NCBI GenBank assembly: GCA_015689705.1
Contig: WVSN01000012.1
Location: 27,251 to 91,250, forward strand
DNA: 64,000 bases
Reading direction: 5' to 3'
DNA from: Rhodobacterales bacterium HKCCE3408
Lineage (GTDB): Bacteria; Pseudomonadota; Alphaproteobacteria; Rhodobacterales; Rhodobacteraceae
Shown piece after piece: positions 47,575 through 57,649 of this stretch (its first letter is position 1; each line of letters opens with the position of its first letter). A program made the position numbers and the translations under genes. The notes under the pieces are model-generated. The model searched no databases. It had not been told where the DNA came from and saw only the letters and a list, made by a program, of their open reading frames with translations.

Positions 47575-48650
47575 CTATTGGCCCTCGGCCACGATGTCGC
47601 GCGGCGCAATGGGCAGGGAAATGCGGAAGACCGTCCGGCCCGGCACGCTGTCCAGCGTGATCAGGCCGTCATGGTCCGAGATGATCTTGGAGACGAGCGC
47701 GAGCCCGAGCCCGGTGCCGTTCTCGCGGCCCGAGACGAAAGGCTCGAAGATGTCGGTGGCGATGTCGGGCGGAATGCCGGGGCCGTCATCGACGATCTCG
47801 ACCTGCAGCGGCACCGGCCCGCCCGTCCCGTCGCGGCGGCGCACCTTCAGCGACATCTCGTAGAAGGTGCGGATGTTGATCGTGCCGCCCTGCCGCCCGG
47901 CCTCGGCCGCGTTCTTCAGAAGGTTCTGGAACACCTGCTGCAACTGGTCGGGATCGGCCAGCGCCGGCGGCAGAGACGGGTCGTATTCGTCGCGGATCGT
48001 CATGTGCGCGGCAAAGCCCACCATGGCCGATTTCCGCGCCCGGTCGAGCACGTCGTGAATGTTCACCGGCTTCAGGTCCGGCGCGCGCAGGTTGCCGAAA
48101 TCCTCGACCTGCTCCAGCAGCTTCAGGATGCGCCGCGTCTCGGCCACGATCAGGTCGGTCAGCTCCAGATCCTCGCCCGACAACGACATGGAGATGAGCT
48201 GCGCCGCGCCGGTGATGCCCGCCAGCGGGTTCTTGATCTCGTGGGCCAGCATCTCGGCCATGCCGATGGCTGACTTCGCTGCCGTCTTGGAACTGAGCGC
48301 GCGGTCGATCCGGCCGGCCAGGTCGCGGCTTTCGAACAGCAGCAGCAGGTGATCCGGCCGGTCGGCCAGCGGCGCGATCTGGATGTCGCAGGTGACCGGG
48401 CGGCGATTGCCCGCGCCGACGTCGACCGTGTTCACGAACAGCGGCGCCTGACCGCGGCGCACCCGCTCGAACGCCTCGTCGAGCGGGGTGTCGACCAGCA
48501 CCTTGTCGGCGATGGCGCGGCCCGAGAGGCTCTTGCGCGAGGTGTTCAGGAAAACCTCTGCGGCGGGATTGGCATCGGCGATCATGTCGCCCGCATCGAG
48601 GATGAGGGCCGGGATCGGCAGCGAAGCCCAGAGCGCCCCCGTGACCGCCG

Positions 48651-48654
<4 letters not shown>
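47575..48654 (-). CDS. ntrB: Nitrogen sensor histidine kinase NtrB
   Basis: A 359-residue cytoplasmic kinase/phosphatase for NtrC, normally modulated by PII. N-terminal PAS (residues about 5-110; [20 protein letters not shown]), HisKA with the phospho-histidine in [20 protein letters not shown], and HATPase ([52 protein letters not shown]). The ATG at 48654 overlaps the dusB stop by 4 bp. The same frame is open further upstream, but that is a dusB shadow. Confidence 0.95.
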
Positions 48655-49652
<998 letters not shown>

Positions 49653-49868
49653 CTGCCCAAACCCTGTGCACTCGCGTGAGACGTAGTCCCGCCCCGGGGG
49701 AGACGCAAAGGAATCCCCGGCCCCCGACAGGGCCTATCGCAAGAGGCGCACAAAAAACAGGCATTCCGGCGCGAAACTGAGCGCAGCGCGGGGCGCGCGA
49801 TTGTGCTCCGCCGCCGAACCGCCTATGCCAAGCTCCGGATGGGGACATTTCCGGTGGCGGGACGGGCC

Positions 49869-50348
49869 ATGGATATCCGTTTGGGAAACGGCTTCGACGT
49901 GCATCGCTTCGGCGCCGGGGATCATGTCACGCTGTGCGGCGTCGACGTGCCCCATGACCGGGGCCTTGCAGGTCATTCCGATGCCGATGTCGGCCTGCAC
50001 GTGCTGTGCGACGCGATCTACGGCGCGCTGGCCGAAGGCGATATCGGCACGCATTTCCCGCCGTCGGACCCGAAATGGAAAGGCGCGGCCAGCGAGGTGT
50101 TCCTCGCCCATGCCGCCAGCCGGGCCGCCGCACGCGGCTACGCGATCTCGAACGTGGATGTCACACTGATCTGCGAACACCCGAAGATCGGACCCCATGC
50201 GGCGGCGATGCGCGCCCGCGTGGGCGAAATCCTCGGGCTGGCCGAGACACGGGTCTCGGTCAAGGCGACGACGACGGAGCGGCTCGGCTTCACCGGGCGG
50301 GAAGAAGGGATCGCGGCGATGGCGACAGCTTTGCTGGTGCGCAAGTGA
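49869..50348 (+). CDS. ispF: 2-C-methyl-D-erythritol 2,4-cyclodiphosphate synthase
   Basis: A 159-residue enzyme of the MEP isoprenoid pathway, cyclising CDP-ME-2-phosphate. Metal-binding motifs are [14 protein letters not shown] and [33 protein letters not shown] is at the C-terminus. Many alphaproteobacteria have a fused IspDF at this position; here only IspF is present and no ispD remnant is seen upstream. The ATG at 49869 matches the family start; in-frame ATG codons at 49803 and 49839 are less likely. PgpA follows with one shared base. Confidence 0.95.
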   Translation: MDIRLGNGFDVHRFGAGDHVTLCGVDVPHDRGLAGHSDADVGLHVLCDAIYGALAEGDIGTHFPPSDPKWKGAASEVFLAHAASRAAARGYAISNVDVTLICEHPKIGPHAAAMRARVGEILGLAETRVSVKATTTERLGFTGREEGIAAMATALLVRK

Positions 50349-50839
50349 TGGTGGCTTCGGTGATCGCCACGCTCGGCGGGATCGGGCACCTGCGGCCTGC
50401 CCCGGGAACCTGGGGCAGCCTCGTCGCCCTGCCGCTGGCCTGGGCGCTGCACGTCGCGGGCGGCTTCGGCATCTTCCTTGCCGCCACGGTCGCGGTGGCG
50501 CTGATCGGCTGGTGGGCCGTCGGCCGCGTCACCGACGGCGAACCCGAGGCCGACCCGGCCGAGATCATCATCGACGAGCTGGTCGGCCAGTGGATCGCGC
50601 TCTGGCCGGTCTCGCTCGGCGCGAGCGTCGCCGGTGTGCCGGTCACCGCGCTCTGGCCCGGGGTCGTCACCGCCTTCATCGCCTTCCGCCTGTTCGACAT
50701 CTGGAAACCCGGCCCGGTCGGATATGCCGACCGCATGGCCGGCCCGGCGGGCGTGATGCTCGACGACGTCGTCGCGGGCTGGATCGCCGCGCTGATCGTC
50801 GCAGCGCTCGGCGTGTTCTTCCACCTGGTGCTGATGTGA
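50348..50839 (+). CDS. pgpA: Phosphatidylglycerophosphatase A
   Basis: A 163-residue membrane enzyme removing phosphate from phosphatidylglycerophosphate to give phosphatidylglycerol. It has the start [20 protein letters not shown], the acidic motif [20 protein letters not shown], and [17 protein letters not shown] followed by [18 protein letters not shown]. Three to four hydrophobic helices are seen. The ATG at 50348 shares one base with the ispF stop; GTG 50345 is a possible alternative. It overlaps pncC by 4 bp. Confidence 0.93.
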   Translation: MVASVIATLGGIGHLRPAPGTWGSLVALPLAWALHVAGGFGIFLAATVAVALIGWWAVGRVTDGEPEADPAEIIIDELVGQWIALWPVSLGASVAGVPVTALWPGVVTAFIAFRLFDIWKPGPVGYADRMAGPAGVMLDDVVAGWIAALIVAALGVFFHLVLM

Positions 50840-51312
50840 GCGGGCCGGCCGAAGCCCTGCTCGAGGCGCTGCGCGCGCGCGGCTGGCTGCTGGCCACCGC
50901 CGAAAGCTGCACCGGCGGGCTGCTGGCCGGCGCGATCACCGAGGTCGCCGGATCGTCCGACGTGTTCGAACGCGGCTTCGTGACCTATTCGAACCAGGCC
51001 AAGATCGAGCTTCTGGGGGTCCGGCGGGACGTCCTGAATGCCCATGGCGCGGTGTCCGAGCCGGTGGCTGCCGAAATGGCCGCCGGCGCCCGGGCGCAGT
51101 CACCGGCCGATATCGCGGTGTCGGTGACCGGCATCGCCGGGCCCGGCGGGTCGGACCACAAGCCCGAGGGCCGGGTCTGCTTCGGCCTTTCAACCCCGCG
51201 CGGCACTACCACCGAAACGGTCGAATTCGGCGCGATCGGCCGGTCCGAGGTGCGCCGGGCCAGCGTCGAGCACGCGCTGCAGCTGGTGCTGCACGCCGCT
51301 CAGCTGCCGTAA
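50836..51312 (+). CDS. pncC: CinA C-terminal domain, nicotinamide-nucleotide amidase
   Basis: A 158-residue single-domain CinA-C protein that deamidates NMN to nicotinate mononucleotide. The typical [20 protein letters not shown] nucleophile region, [16 protein letters not shown], and [20 protein letters not shown] are present. The N-terminal MoCF-like domain of full CinA is absent, as in PncC. The GTG start overlaps the pgpA stop. The end overlaps the convergent START-domain gene by 13 bp. Confidence 0.93.
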   Translation: MSGPAEALLEALRARGWLLATAESCTGGLLAGAITEVAGSSDVFERGFVTYSNQAKIELLGVRRDVLNAHGAVSEPVAAEMAAGARAQSPADIAVSVTGIAGPGGSDHKPEGRVCFGLSTPRGTTTETVEFGAIGRSEVRRASVEHALQLVLHAAQLP

Positions 51313-51746
51313 AGCGCGTTCGCCCGGGCCTCGAAGGCGCGCACGATCCGGGTCATCGCCTCGGTGAAGAACATGCCGGCCGCCCCCTGCAGAAGCCTGT
51401 TCTTGAACTCGAAATCGACCTTGAACCGGACCTCGCACCCGCCATCGCGGTCGACGAATTCCCAGTTCGAGATCATGTGCTTGAACGGTCCCTCGATATA
51501 CTCGGTGTCGATCCGCTTCGCCTCCGGCCACATCGTCACGCGGCTCAGGAACTTTTCGCGGAACATGCGGAAGCCGACGACGAGGTCGGCCAGCATCACC
51601 GCGTGATCGCCCTTCTGCTCGACCGACCGGACCCGCGCGGCCAGCGTCCAGGGGATGAATTCCGGGTAATGGGCCACGTCCGCGACCAAGTCGTACATCT
51701 GCGTCGCAGAATACGGCAGGACGCGGGTTTCGGAATGGGCAGGCAT
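51300..51746 (-). CDS. START-like ubiquinone-binding protein (Coq10/RatA family)
   Basis: A 148-residue START/polyketide-cyclase fold protein. Conserved text: [34 protein letters not shown] and [20 protein letters not shown]. Homologues are annotated Coq10 (a ubiquinone chaperone) or RatA, a supposed toxin. The ubiquinone-related role is more likely in an aerobic alphaproteobacterium, and no RatB antitoxin gene is beside it. The ATG at 51746 is chosen because upstream open sequence has no family similarity. Confidence 0.85.
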   Translation of the reverse strand: MPAHSETRVLPYSATQMYDLVADVAHYPEFIPWTLAARVRSVEQKGDHAVMLADLVVGFRMFREKFLSRVTMWPEAKRIDTEYIEGPFKHMISNWEFVDRDGGCEVRFKVDFEFKNRLLQGAAGMFFTEAMTRIVRAFEARANALYGS

Positions 51747-51821
51747 GACGGCCTTTCGTCTTTCAAGCTTGGCTTCCATGTCATAGAAAACCCTTGCGAA
51801 TTCAAGAACGGGGGCGGCGCA

Positions 51822-52358
51822 ATGGGTGAGGCATATCGCGTCGATGCCATGATCTCGGCCAAGGCCATCGCGGCGCGGATCGAGGCGCTCGCGCGCGAGA
51901 TCGAGCGCGCCTTCGCCGGCACCGACAAGCTGGTCGTCGTCGGCCTGCTGCGCGGATCCTTCGTCTTCATCGCCGACCTGGTGCGCGAGCTCGACCTGCC
52001 CGTCGAGGTCGATTTCCTCGAGGCCTCGTCCTACGGCGACTGCACCACGAGTTCGCGCGAAGTGCGCATTCTCAAGGACTTGCGGGGCGAGATTGGCGGC
52101 CGCGACGTGCTGGTGGTCGAGGATATCGTCGATACCGGCCACACACTGGCCGCCGTGATGAAGCTTCTTCAGGGGCGCGAGCCGCGGCGGCTGGAGACCA
52201 TCGCGCTTCTCGACAAGCCGTCCCGGCGCGAGGTCGACATCCGCGCCACCTGGACCGGCTTCGAGATCCCCGACGAGTTCGTCGTCGGCTACGGGATCGA
52301 CTACGCGCAGCGCAACCGCAACCTGCCCTATATCGGCAAGGTCGTGTTCGCCGACTAA
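51822..52358 (+). CDS. hpt: Hypoxanthine phosphoribosyltransferase
   Basis: A 178-residue purine-salvage enzyme converting hypoxanthine (and guanine) with PRPP to IMP/GMP. It has [20 protein letters not shown], the flexible loop [17 protein letters not shown], and the PRPP motif [36 protein letters not shown] closes the protein. The ATG at 51822 follows GGGGCGGCGC, a weak RBS. It runs divergently from the START-domain gene. Confidence 0.94.
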   Translation: MGEAYRVDAMISAKAIAARIEALAREIERAFAGTDKLVVVGLLRGSFVFIADLVRELDLPVEVDFLEASSYGDCTTSSREVRILKDLRGEIGGRDVLVVEDIVDTGHTLAAVMKLLQGREPRRLETIALLDKPSRREVDIRATWTGFEIPDEFVVGYGIDYAQRNRNLPYIGKVVFAD

Positions 52359-52391
52359 CGTCCGAACGGGCGGATCAGCATGATTCCGCGC

Positions 52392-52403
52392 GAAAATACT
52401 CCG
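52392..52403 (-). repeat. Core of REP-like repeat, degenerate
   Basis: On the minus strand it reads CGGAGTATTTTC, the conserved core of the three full copies, but without the GC hairpin beside it. It lies between hpt and the cytochrome c' gene. Confidence 0.4.
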
Positions 52404-52486
52404 CTCCGCTTTTCGTGATGACGAGTTTACCGGGACCGCCTGCTAACGTCCCGCCCACAAATATTTTATCGACAGGAAGGACTCCC

Positions 52487-52945
52487 ATGACGTTCAGACA
52501 CATTGCTGCCGCCCTTGCGATCCTCGTCGCGACGCCCACCCTCGCCCCGGCCCAGGAATTTCAGGGTCAGCTCGGGGCGCGGCAGGGCCAGATGCGCATC
52601 ATGGCGCTGAACCTCGGGATCCTTGGCGGAATGGCCCGCGGCAACACGGAGTACAATGCCGAACTGGCCATGATCGCGGCGCAGAACATCCACGCGGTCA
52701 CGATGATCAACCAGGCGGTGATGTGGCCCGAAGGCTCGAACGCGGATGCGATCGAGGGCACCCGCGCCCTGCCCGCCATCTGGGAGGACTTCGACGGCTT
52801 CCTCGGCCATTGGTCCGATCTTGGCGCGGCGGCCGAAACGCTGGTCGCCGAAGCCGGCAACGGGCTTGAGCCGATGCAGGGCGCGCTCGGCGGCCTTGGC
52901 CAGGAATGCGGGTCCTGTCACGACGCCTTCCGGCAGGAACAGTAA
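52487..52945 (+). CDS. Cytochrome c'
   Basis: A 152-residue periplasmic cytochrome c' with a signal peptide (cleavage near PAQ-E, residue 23). The four-helix fold is indicated by LGARQGQMRIMALNLGILGG at the start and the C-terminal haem motif CGSCHDAFR (CXXCH). It is used in NO binding or detoxification in related bacteria. A good RBS (CAGGAAGG) lies upstream. It is followed after 6 bp by the dihaem cytochrome. Haem attachment would use the Ccm system. Confidence 0.92.
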   Translation: MTFRHIAAALAILVATPTLAPAQEFQGQLGARQGQMRIMALNLGILGGMARGNTEYNAELAMIAAQNIHAVTMINQAVMWPEGSNADAIEGTRALPAIWEDFDGFLGHWSDLGAAAETLVAEAGNGLEPMQGALGGLGQECGSCHDAFRQEQ

Positions 52946-52951
52946 CGGCCC

Positions 52952-53860
52952 ATGCGGCCGGTCTTTCGCTGGCTGATCGCCATCGCCGTTCTCGGCGGTG
53001 GCGCAGGCTGGGCGCTGTCGGCGCCCGAGGCCCTGCCAGAGGATGCGCTCGACGGCCTGACCGGCGACCCGGTCGCGGGCGAGCGGATCTTCTGGGCCGG
53101 CGGCTGCGCCTCGTGCCACGCCGCGCCCGAGTCCGAGGGCGAGGACCGGCTTGTTCTATCGGGCGGCCAGCGCTTCCCGACCGAGTTCGGGACCTTCATC
53201 GCGCCCAACATCTCGCCCGACCCGGAAGCCGGGATCGGCGGCTGGAGCGACCGCGACTTCGTCAACGCGCTGCGGAACGGGGTCAGCCCCGATGGCCGCC
53301 ACTACTACCCCGCCTTCCCCTATTCCTCCTACAGGCTGGCCGACACGCAGGATCTCGTCGACCTGCACGCCTTCATGGCCACCCTGCCCCCGTCGGACGC
53401 CGAAAGCCGGCCGCATGCGGTTGCCTTCCCGTTCTCGATCCGGCGCGGCATCGGGCTGTGGAAGCGGCTGTTCCTGCGGGACGGCTACACCGTCGCCGGC
53501 GACCTGACCGGGGATGCCGCGCACGGGCGCTACCTCGCCGAGGCGCTGGCCCATTGCGGCGAATGCCACACAGCGCGCGGCGCGCTTGGCGAGCTCGACC
53601 GCCGGGTCTGGCTGGCCGGCGCGCCCGACCCGGTCGGCGATGGCCGTATCCCGAACATCACGCCCGGCGGTCTCGACTGGTCGGATCAGGAGGTGCTCGA
53701 CTACCTGACCGACGGGTTCGAGCCGAACTTCGCCGGCAGCGCCGGCGGCGCCATGGCCGAAGTCGTGCAGAACCTCGCCGAACTGCCCGAGGAGGACCGC
53801 GCAGCCATCGTCGCCTATCTCCGGGCGGTGCCGGCAGTCACCTCCGAGCAGACGCCTTGA
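52952..53860 (+). CDS. Dihaem cytochrome c
   Basis: A 302-residue exported cytochrome c with two haem sites, CASCH (about residue 52) and CGECH (about residue 203), in two cytochrome c domains. The N-terminal segment MRPVFRWLIAIAVLGGGAGW is a membrane anchor or signal peptide. Domains of this kind serve as electron acceptors for quinoprotein dehydrogenases or as redox partners. The likely partner is unknown; it is cotranscribed with cytochrome c' (6 bp). Confidence 0.85.
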   Translation: MRPVFRWLIAIAVLGGGAGWALSAPEALPEDALDGLTGDPVAGERIFWAGGCASCHAAPESEGEDRLVLSGGQRFPTEFGTFIAPNISPDPEAGIGGWSDRDFVNALRNGVSPDGRHYYPAFPYSSYRLADTQDLVDLHAFMATLPPSDAESRPHAVAFPFSIRRGIGLWKRLFLRDGYTVAGDLTGDAAHGRYLAEALAHCGECHTARGALGELDRRVWLAGAPDPVGDGRIPNITPGGLDWSDQEVLDYLTDGFEPNFAGSAGGAMAEVVQNLAELPEEDRAAIVAYLRAVPAVTSEQTP

Positions 53861-53907
53861 AGTCCGGGGAGCAGGGGTTAGGCTGACACGCAGCCAGAGA
53901 GGACCCC

Positions 53908-54963
53908 ATGGACGTGCTCATCGTCGGCGCCGGTCCGACCGGCCTGACCGCGGCGCTCGAGCTCGCGCGGCACGGCATCCTTGCGACCCTCATCGACCGC
54001 AAGCCCGAACCATCCAGCCTGTCCCGTGCCGTGGGTATCCTGCCGAGTTCGATGAAGATTTTCGAGCCTTCCGGCGTTGCGGCGAAGATCGACGCCGAGG
54101 CCGTACGCTTCGATTGCCTGAAGCTCCATGACGGCACCCGCCTCGCCGCGACCCTGCCACTCAATTTCGACGCGCGCTCCCGGCTCTGGGGGCTGGCCCA
54201 GGACCGGACCGAGCATCATCTCGCCGACGCCTTCGCCGCGCATGGCGGCACCGTCCGCTTCGGCACCGCGCTCGAAGACCTGCGCCTCATGGAAGACGGC
54301 CGGGTCGAGGTCCGGACGACCGAGGGAATATCGGTGTGGGACCGGGTGATCGGAGCCGATGGCGTCCACAGCACGGTGCGGACAGCACTCGAAATCGGGT
54401 TCGAAGGCTACGACCTGCCGCAGGACTGGTCGATCGCCGATGTCGACTGCGACGACTGGCATTCGCCCGAATCCTTCTGCGGCTACATGATCGCCGACGG
54501 GGACGTCGCCATCGTCGTCCCGCTCGAGCCGACCCGGTTCCGCGTGATCGCCAGCCGCGCCGATGCGCTGGCCGCACTGCCCGTGCCGATGAATGTCCGC
54601 AACACGCGGCGCACGGGCGCGTTCACGATATCGGTCCGTCAGGCCACGGCCTACCGCAAGGGCGCGGTCTTCCTCGCCGGCGACGCCGCCCATTGCCATT
54701 CCCCGGCGGGCGGGCGCGGCATGAATCTCGGTATCGCGGACGCCGCCGATCTGGCCCGCCGCATCGCCGAGGGGCGCGAGGACGGCTACGAGGCCGCGCG
54801 CATCCCGGTCGGAACCCATGTGCTGAAATTCACCGAACGCGCGCGCCGGCTCGTGCAGACCGATCATCCGCTGAAACGGCGGCTCACGCTCACCGCCATC
54901 CGCGCGGTCGCTGCGGTGCCGCCGCTGGCCCGGCTTGCGGCGCACCGGTTCATCAACGCGTAA
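53908..54963 (+). CDS. FAD-dependent monooxygenase (PHBH/UbiH fold)
   Basis: A 351-residue flavin monooxygenase. It carries the Rossmann motif VLIVGAGPTGLTAALELARH, the DG motif VIGADGVHSTVRTALEIG, and the second FAD motif VFLAGDAAHCHSPAGGRGMN. Residues near 150-165 match the NADPH region. The substrate (an aromatic or polyketide) is not assignable. AGAGAGGA lies before the ATG. It converges on lipA, with a 9-bp gap. Confidence 0.87.
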   Translation: MDVLIVGAGPTGLTAALELARHGILATLIDRKPEPSSLSRAVGILPSSMKIFEPSGVAAKIDAEAVRFDCLKLHDGTRLAATLPLNFDARSRLWGLAQDRTEHHLADAFAAHGGTVRFGTALEDLRLMEDGRVEVRTTEGISVWDRVIGADGVHSTVRTALEIGFEGYDLPQDWSIADVDCDDWHSPESFCGYMIADGDVAIVVPLEPTRFRVIASRADALAALPVPMNVRNTRRTGAFTISVRQATAYRKGAVFLAGDAAHCHSPAGGRGMNLGIADAADLARRIAEGREDGYEAARIPVGTHVLKFTERARRLVQTDHPLKRRLTLTAIRAVAAVPPLARLAAHRFINA

Positions 54964-54972
54964 CGCGGCGCC

Positions 54973-55932
54973 TCAGGCCATTCCGAGCTTTTTCAGCCGC
55001 GCATCCCGCAGACGGGCGAAATCGTCGCCCGCATGGTAGCTCGACCGCGTCAGCGGCGTGGCCGAGACCATCAGGAATCCCTTGCCGTAGGCGGCTTTCT
55101 CGTAGGCGGCGAATTCCTCGGGCGTGACGAAGCGGTCGACGCGGTGGTGCTTCGGCGTCGGCTGGAGATACTGACCGATGGTCAGGAAATCGATATTGGC
55201 CGCGCGCATGTCGTCCATGACCGCATGCACGGCCTGCCGGTCCTCGCCCAGGCCCACCATGATGCCCGACTTCGTGAACATCGACGGGTCGAGCTCCTTC
55301 ACCCGCTGCAGCAGCCGCAGCGAATGGTAATAGCGCGCGCCCGGCCGGACCTCGGGGTAGAGCCCGGGGACCGTCTCGAGGTTGTGGTTGAACACGTCCG
55401 GCTTGGCCTCGACCACGATCTCCAGCACCGACGGATCACAGCGGATGAAATCCGGCGTCAGGATCTCGATCGTGGTGCCGGGGCTGCGATGGCGGATGGC
55501 GCGGATGGTCTGGGCGAAATGCTCCGCCCCGCCATCCTCGACATCGTCGCGGTCCACGGACGTGATGACCACGTGGTTCAGCCCGAGTTTCGCGACCGCA
55601 TCGGCCACGCGCCCCGGCTCGAACGCGTCGAGCTCTTCGGGCGGGCGGCCGGTGGCGATGTTGCAGAAGGTGCAGGCCCGGGTGCAGACCTCGCCCATGA
55701 TCATCATCGTGGCGTGGCCCTGCGACCAGCACTCGCCGACGTTCGGGCAGCCGGCCTCCTCGCAGACCGTGACGAGCTTGTGCTCGCGCATGATGTTGCG
55801 GGTGTCGAAATATCCCTTCGAGGTCGGCGCCTTGACGCGGATCCAGTCAGGTTTCTTCGGCTGCGCGTTGTCCGGGCGGTGAGCCTTCTCGGGGTGGCGT
55901 TCGGCCGGGAGCTTGAGATCCCTCGGGGCCAT
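54973..55932 (-). CDS. lipA: Lipoyl synthase
   Basis: A 319-residue radical-SAM enzyme inserting two sulfurs into octanoyl-protein to make lipoyl groups. Auxiliary cluster cysteines: [12 protein letters not shown]; radical-SAM cysteines: [16 protein letters not shown] motif ([13 protein letters not shown]). The ATG at 55932 is preferred because GAGAGGA lies 4-5 bases upstream; the open frame extends to 55992. It stands alone, with a 111-bp upstream region toward the DUF6456 gene. Confidence 0.96.
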   Translation of the reverse strand: MAPRDLKLPAERHPEKAHRPDNAQPKKPDWIRVKAPTSKGYFDTRNIMREHKLVTVCEEAGCPNVGECWSQGHATMMIMGEVCTRACTFCNIATGRPPEELDAFEPGRVADAVAKLGLNHVVITSVDRDDVEDGGAEHFAQTIRAIRHRSPGTTIEILTPDFIRCDPSVLEIVVEAKPDVFNHNLETVPGLYPEVRPGARYYHSLRLLQRVKELDPSMFTKSGIMVGLGEDRQAVHAVMDDMRAANIDFLTIGQYLQPTPKHHRVDRFVTPEEFAAYEKAAYGKGFLMVSATPLTRSSYHAGDDFARLRDARLKKLGMA

Positions 55933-56043
55933 GGTCCTCTCCATTCGCGGTTGAGGCGTATCTAAACCCGCCACCGCACGGAGTCCAATCAAGGCCGTGA
56001 TGCACGCTGTGCAATATCGACGCCCCCGGGCGGGATGCCGGCG

Positions 56044-57180
56044 CTACCCCCGCGTCGCGGGCTTCATCCCGTGCACGTCCTCGTAATGCCGCGCCAGCCG
56101 CTGCAGGCCGATCTTCAGCACGACCTTGCCGGACCGCGCGGACCAGCCAAGCCGCTTTTCGGCCGATTCCAGGCCTTCGAGGAAACAGCAGACGCGCAGG
56201 ACCACGTCGGCCAGCCCCGGCCCCAGATCGTCGAGCGCGTCCGACACCCGCTGCCGCGCGGCCCTCGGCCCCTCGGCGATGCCGCTGTCGGACAGAAAGC
56301 CGCCCCGGTCGCCGCCGGTCAGGAACCGGTCCCAGTTCTGGCCGACTCGCGGCCCCATCTGGGCGCGTTCGAAATCCTCGCGCAGACGCTCTCCGGCCTG
56401 CACCAGGTCCGGTGTCAGGAACGGTGCGCCATCGCGGCCGGCGCGACGGGCCAGCGCGGCGAGCGGGCTTTCGGCCAGGTTCACGCGGGTGCGACGGACC
56501 GTGCCCTCCTCGTCGGCGACCGGCTTCTCGCCCCAGTCCCGGTGCTGCGCCTGGAAGGCGCTCTGGGCCTCGGCGAAAGCGGGCGACCTGCCCTCGGCGA
56601 CACGGCGCTGCCGGTCCTCCTCGATCAGGCGTTTCAGCGCGGCCCGGCCGGCGGCGGTGATCTGGTATTTCGACAGCCGCCCGCCTTCGACGAGCTTCAT
56701 CCAGTCCTTCAGCGCGAAGGTGATGGCGACGCCGCGATCCACCACGGCGGTGCGGGTCTGTTCGCCGTCGGCGCCTGGGCGCAGCACGACGGCCTTTTCC
56801 ATGTCGGTGGCCAGCACCAGAAGGGCGCCGGTTTCGCAGAGCCGGCGCAGGATGCGGCGGGCTTCGCGGGTTATGATGCGGTCATCGGTGACGATCGGCG
56901 GCCTGACGGAGGCGTTCATCGATCTCTCCTTGTGGGTCAACTGGCTCGGTGGGGGTACGGTCGGCGGGGTCAGGGCTGTCAGGCCCTCGTCCACCAGGGG
57001 ATCGTCACGCCTCGCCTCGACCTGCCGGACACGCCGGGACACGGTCGAGACGACCACTCGTTCGGACTTTGCGATCCGCCGAAGCGACTGACCGAAAGCC
57101 ACGTGCCGGAGGTACTGTCGGGGTGCGTCAGGCAACCAGGATGGAAGCTCGATGCCTTGGTCTGCGATCCTGTCGATCAC
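56044..57180 (-). CDS. HTH protein with DUF6456-type C-terminus
   Basis: A 378-residue protein starting at GTG 57180 (AAGGA upstream). Residues about 15-75 form an HTH region (LRHVAFGQSLRRIAKSERVV and STVSRRVRQVEARRDDPLVD) that precedes a 250-residue region with conserved TRTAVVDRGVAITFALKDWM, KYQITAAGRAALKRLIEEDR and SPLAALARRAGRDGAPFLTP. It ends with LGPGLADVVLRVCCFLEGLE and WSARSGKVVLKIGLQRLARH. This matches the DUF6456 group common in alphaproteobacteria. A DNA-binding regulator is likely, but the function is unknown. The promoter has a DnaA box and an inverted repeat. Confidence 0.75.
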   Translation of the reverse strand: MIDRIADQGIELPSWLPDAPRQYLRHVAFGQSLRRIAKSERVVVSTVSRRVRQVEARRDDPLVDEGLTALTPPTVPPPSQLTHKERSMNASVRPPIVTDDRIITREARRILRRLCETGALLVLATDMEKAVVLRPGADGEQTRTAVVDRGVAITFALKDWMKLVEGGRLSKYQITAAGRAALKRLIEEDRQRRVAEGRSPAFAEAQSAFQAQHRDWGEKPVADEEGTVRRTRVNLAESPLAALARRAGRDGAPFLTPDLVQAGERLREDFERAQMGPRVGQNWDRFLTGGDRGGFLSDSGIAEGPRAARQRVSDALDDLGPGLADVVLRVCCFLEGLESAEKRLGWSARSGKVVLKIGLQRLARHYEDVHGMKPATRG

Positions 57181-57234
57181 GGTCCTTCGCCCCCGAAGGT
57201 ACGGATAACACGAGGCAAATTTTCCGGATGTTGA

Positions 57235-57286
57235 TTACCAATTCGTAAATTATCCACAGGCGCACCAGTGTGTTTCCGATTGGTAA
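57235..57286. promoter_or_regulatory. Inverted repeat in a divergent promoter
   Basis: TTACCAAT (57235-57242) and ATTGGTAA (57279-57286) are exact inverted repeats whose starts are 44 bp apart, close to four helical turns. They bracket the DnaA box. Probably an operator for the nearby HTH protein (autoregulation) or a shared control point for both divergent genes. The target protein is inferred. Confidence 0.5.
57250..57258 (+). promoter_or_regulatory. Consensus DnaA box
   Basis: TTATCCACA matches the DnaA consensus 9-mer exactly. It lies between the divergent DUF6456 and DUF6477 genes, 70 and 120 bp from their starts. A single box is more consistent with DnaA acting as a transcription factor than with a replication origin. 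Confidence 0.55.
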
Positions 57287-57378
57287 ACAATCGATCCGGC
57301 AGCGCGCGGTGCTTCGTCCCCGGACGCAACACTGCTGTCGAAAGGATAACGTCGGGTGAACCAACGGAAGGATCACCG

Positions 57379-57639
57379 ATGTCCGAAAACGCGACCCAAC
57401 TCGCCGCCCTGTCCCGCCCGCGGCTGCTCGTGCAGGCGGCGCGCAATGCCGCCGCGGCGACCATGCGCCGCCGCATGGCGGCCGGCCGCCCGGCCGGGGG
57501 CGCCATCCGGTTCGACCGCCTGATGGAACGGGAAGCCGCGCTTGATACCGCGCGGCGCGGCGGCGCGGCCGGCTATTCGCCGACCGCCCATGTCCGGGTG
57601 CTGACCGAGCTTCTGGCCGCCGCCGGCGACAGTACCTGA
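57379..57639 (+). CDS. Small DUF6477-type protein
   Basis: An 86-residue basic protein, [20 protein letters not shown] followed by [20 protein letters not shown]. It resembles small Rhodobacteraceae proteins labelled DUF6477, whose function is unknown. The start at 57379 has GGAAGGAT before it; upstream open sequence is promoter DNA. It converges on the mttB-family gene with a 10-bp gap. No enzyme motif is visible. Confidence 0.7.
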   Translation: MSENATQLAALSRPRLLVQAARNAAAATMRRRMAAGRPAGGAIRFDRLMEREAALDTARRGGAAGYSPTAHVRVLTELLAAAGDST

Positions 57640-57649
57640 GCCGGCGGGC

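Noticed and set aside
51300..51746. RatA toxin of a toxin-antitoxin pair
   Set aside because: The fold is START/Coq10-like and there is no RatB-type partner gene; the toxin label is inherited from annotation.
57250..57258. Replication origin
   Set aside because: Only one perfect DnaA box, with no cluster, no AT-rich unwinding element and no dnaA, hemE or parAB genes nearby.
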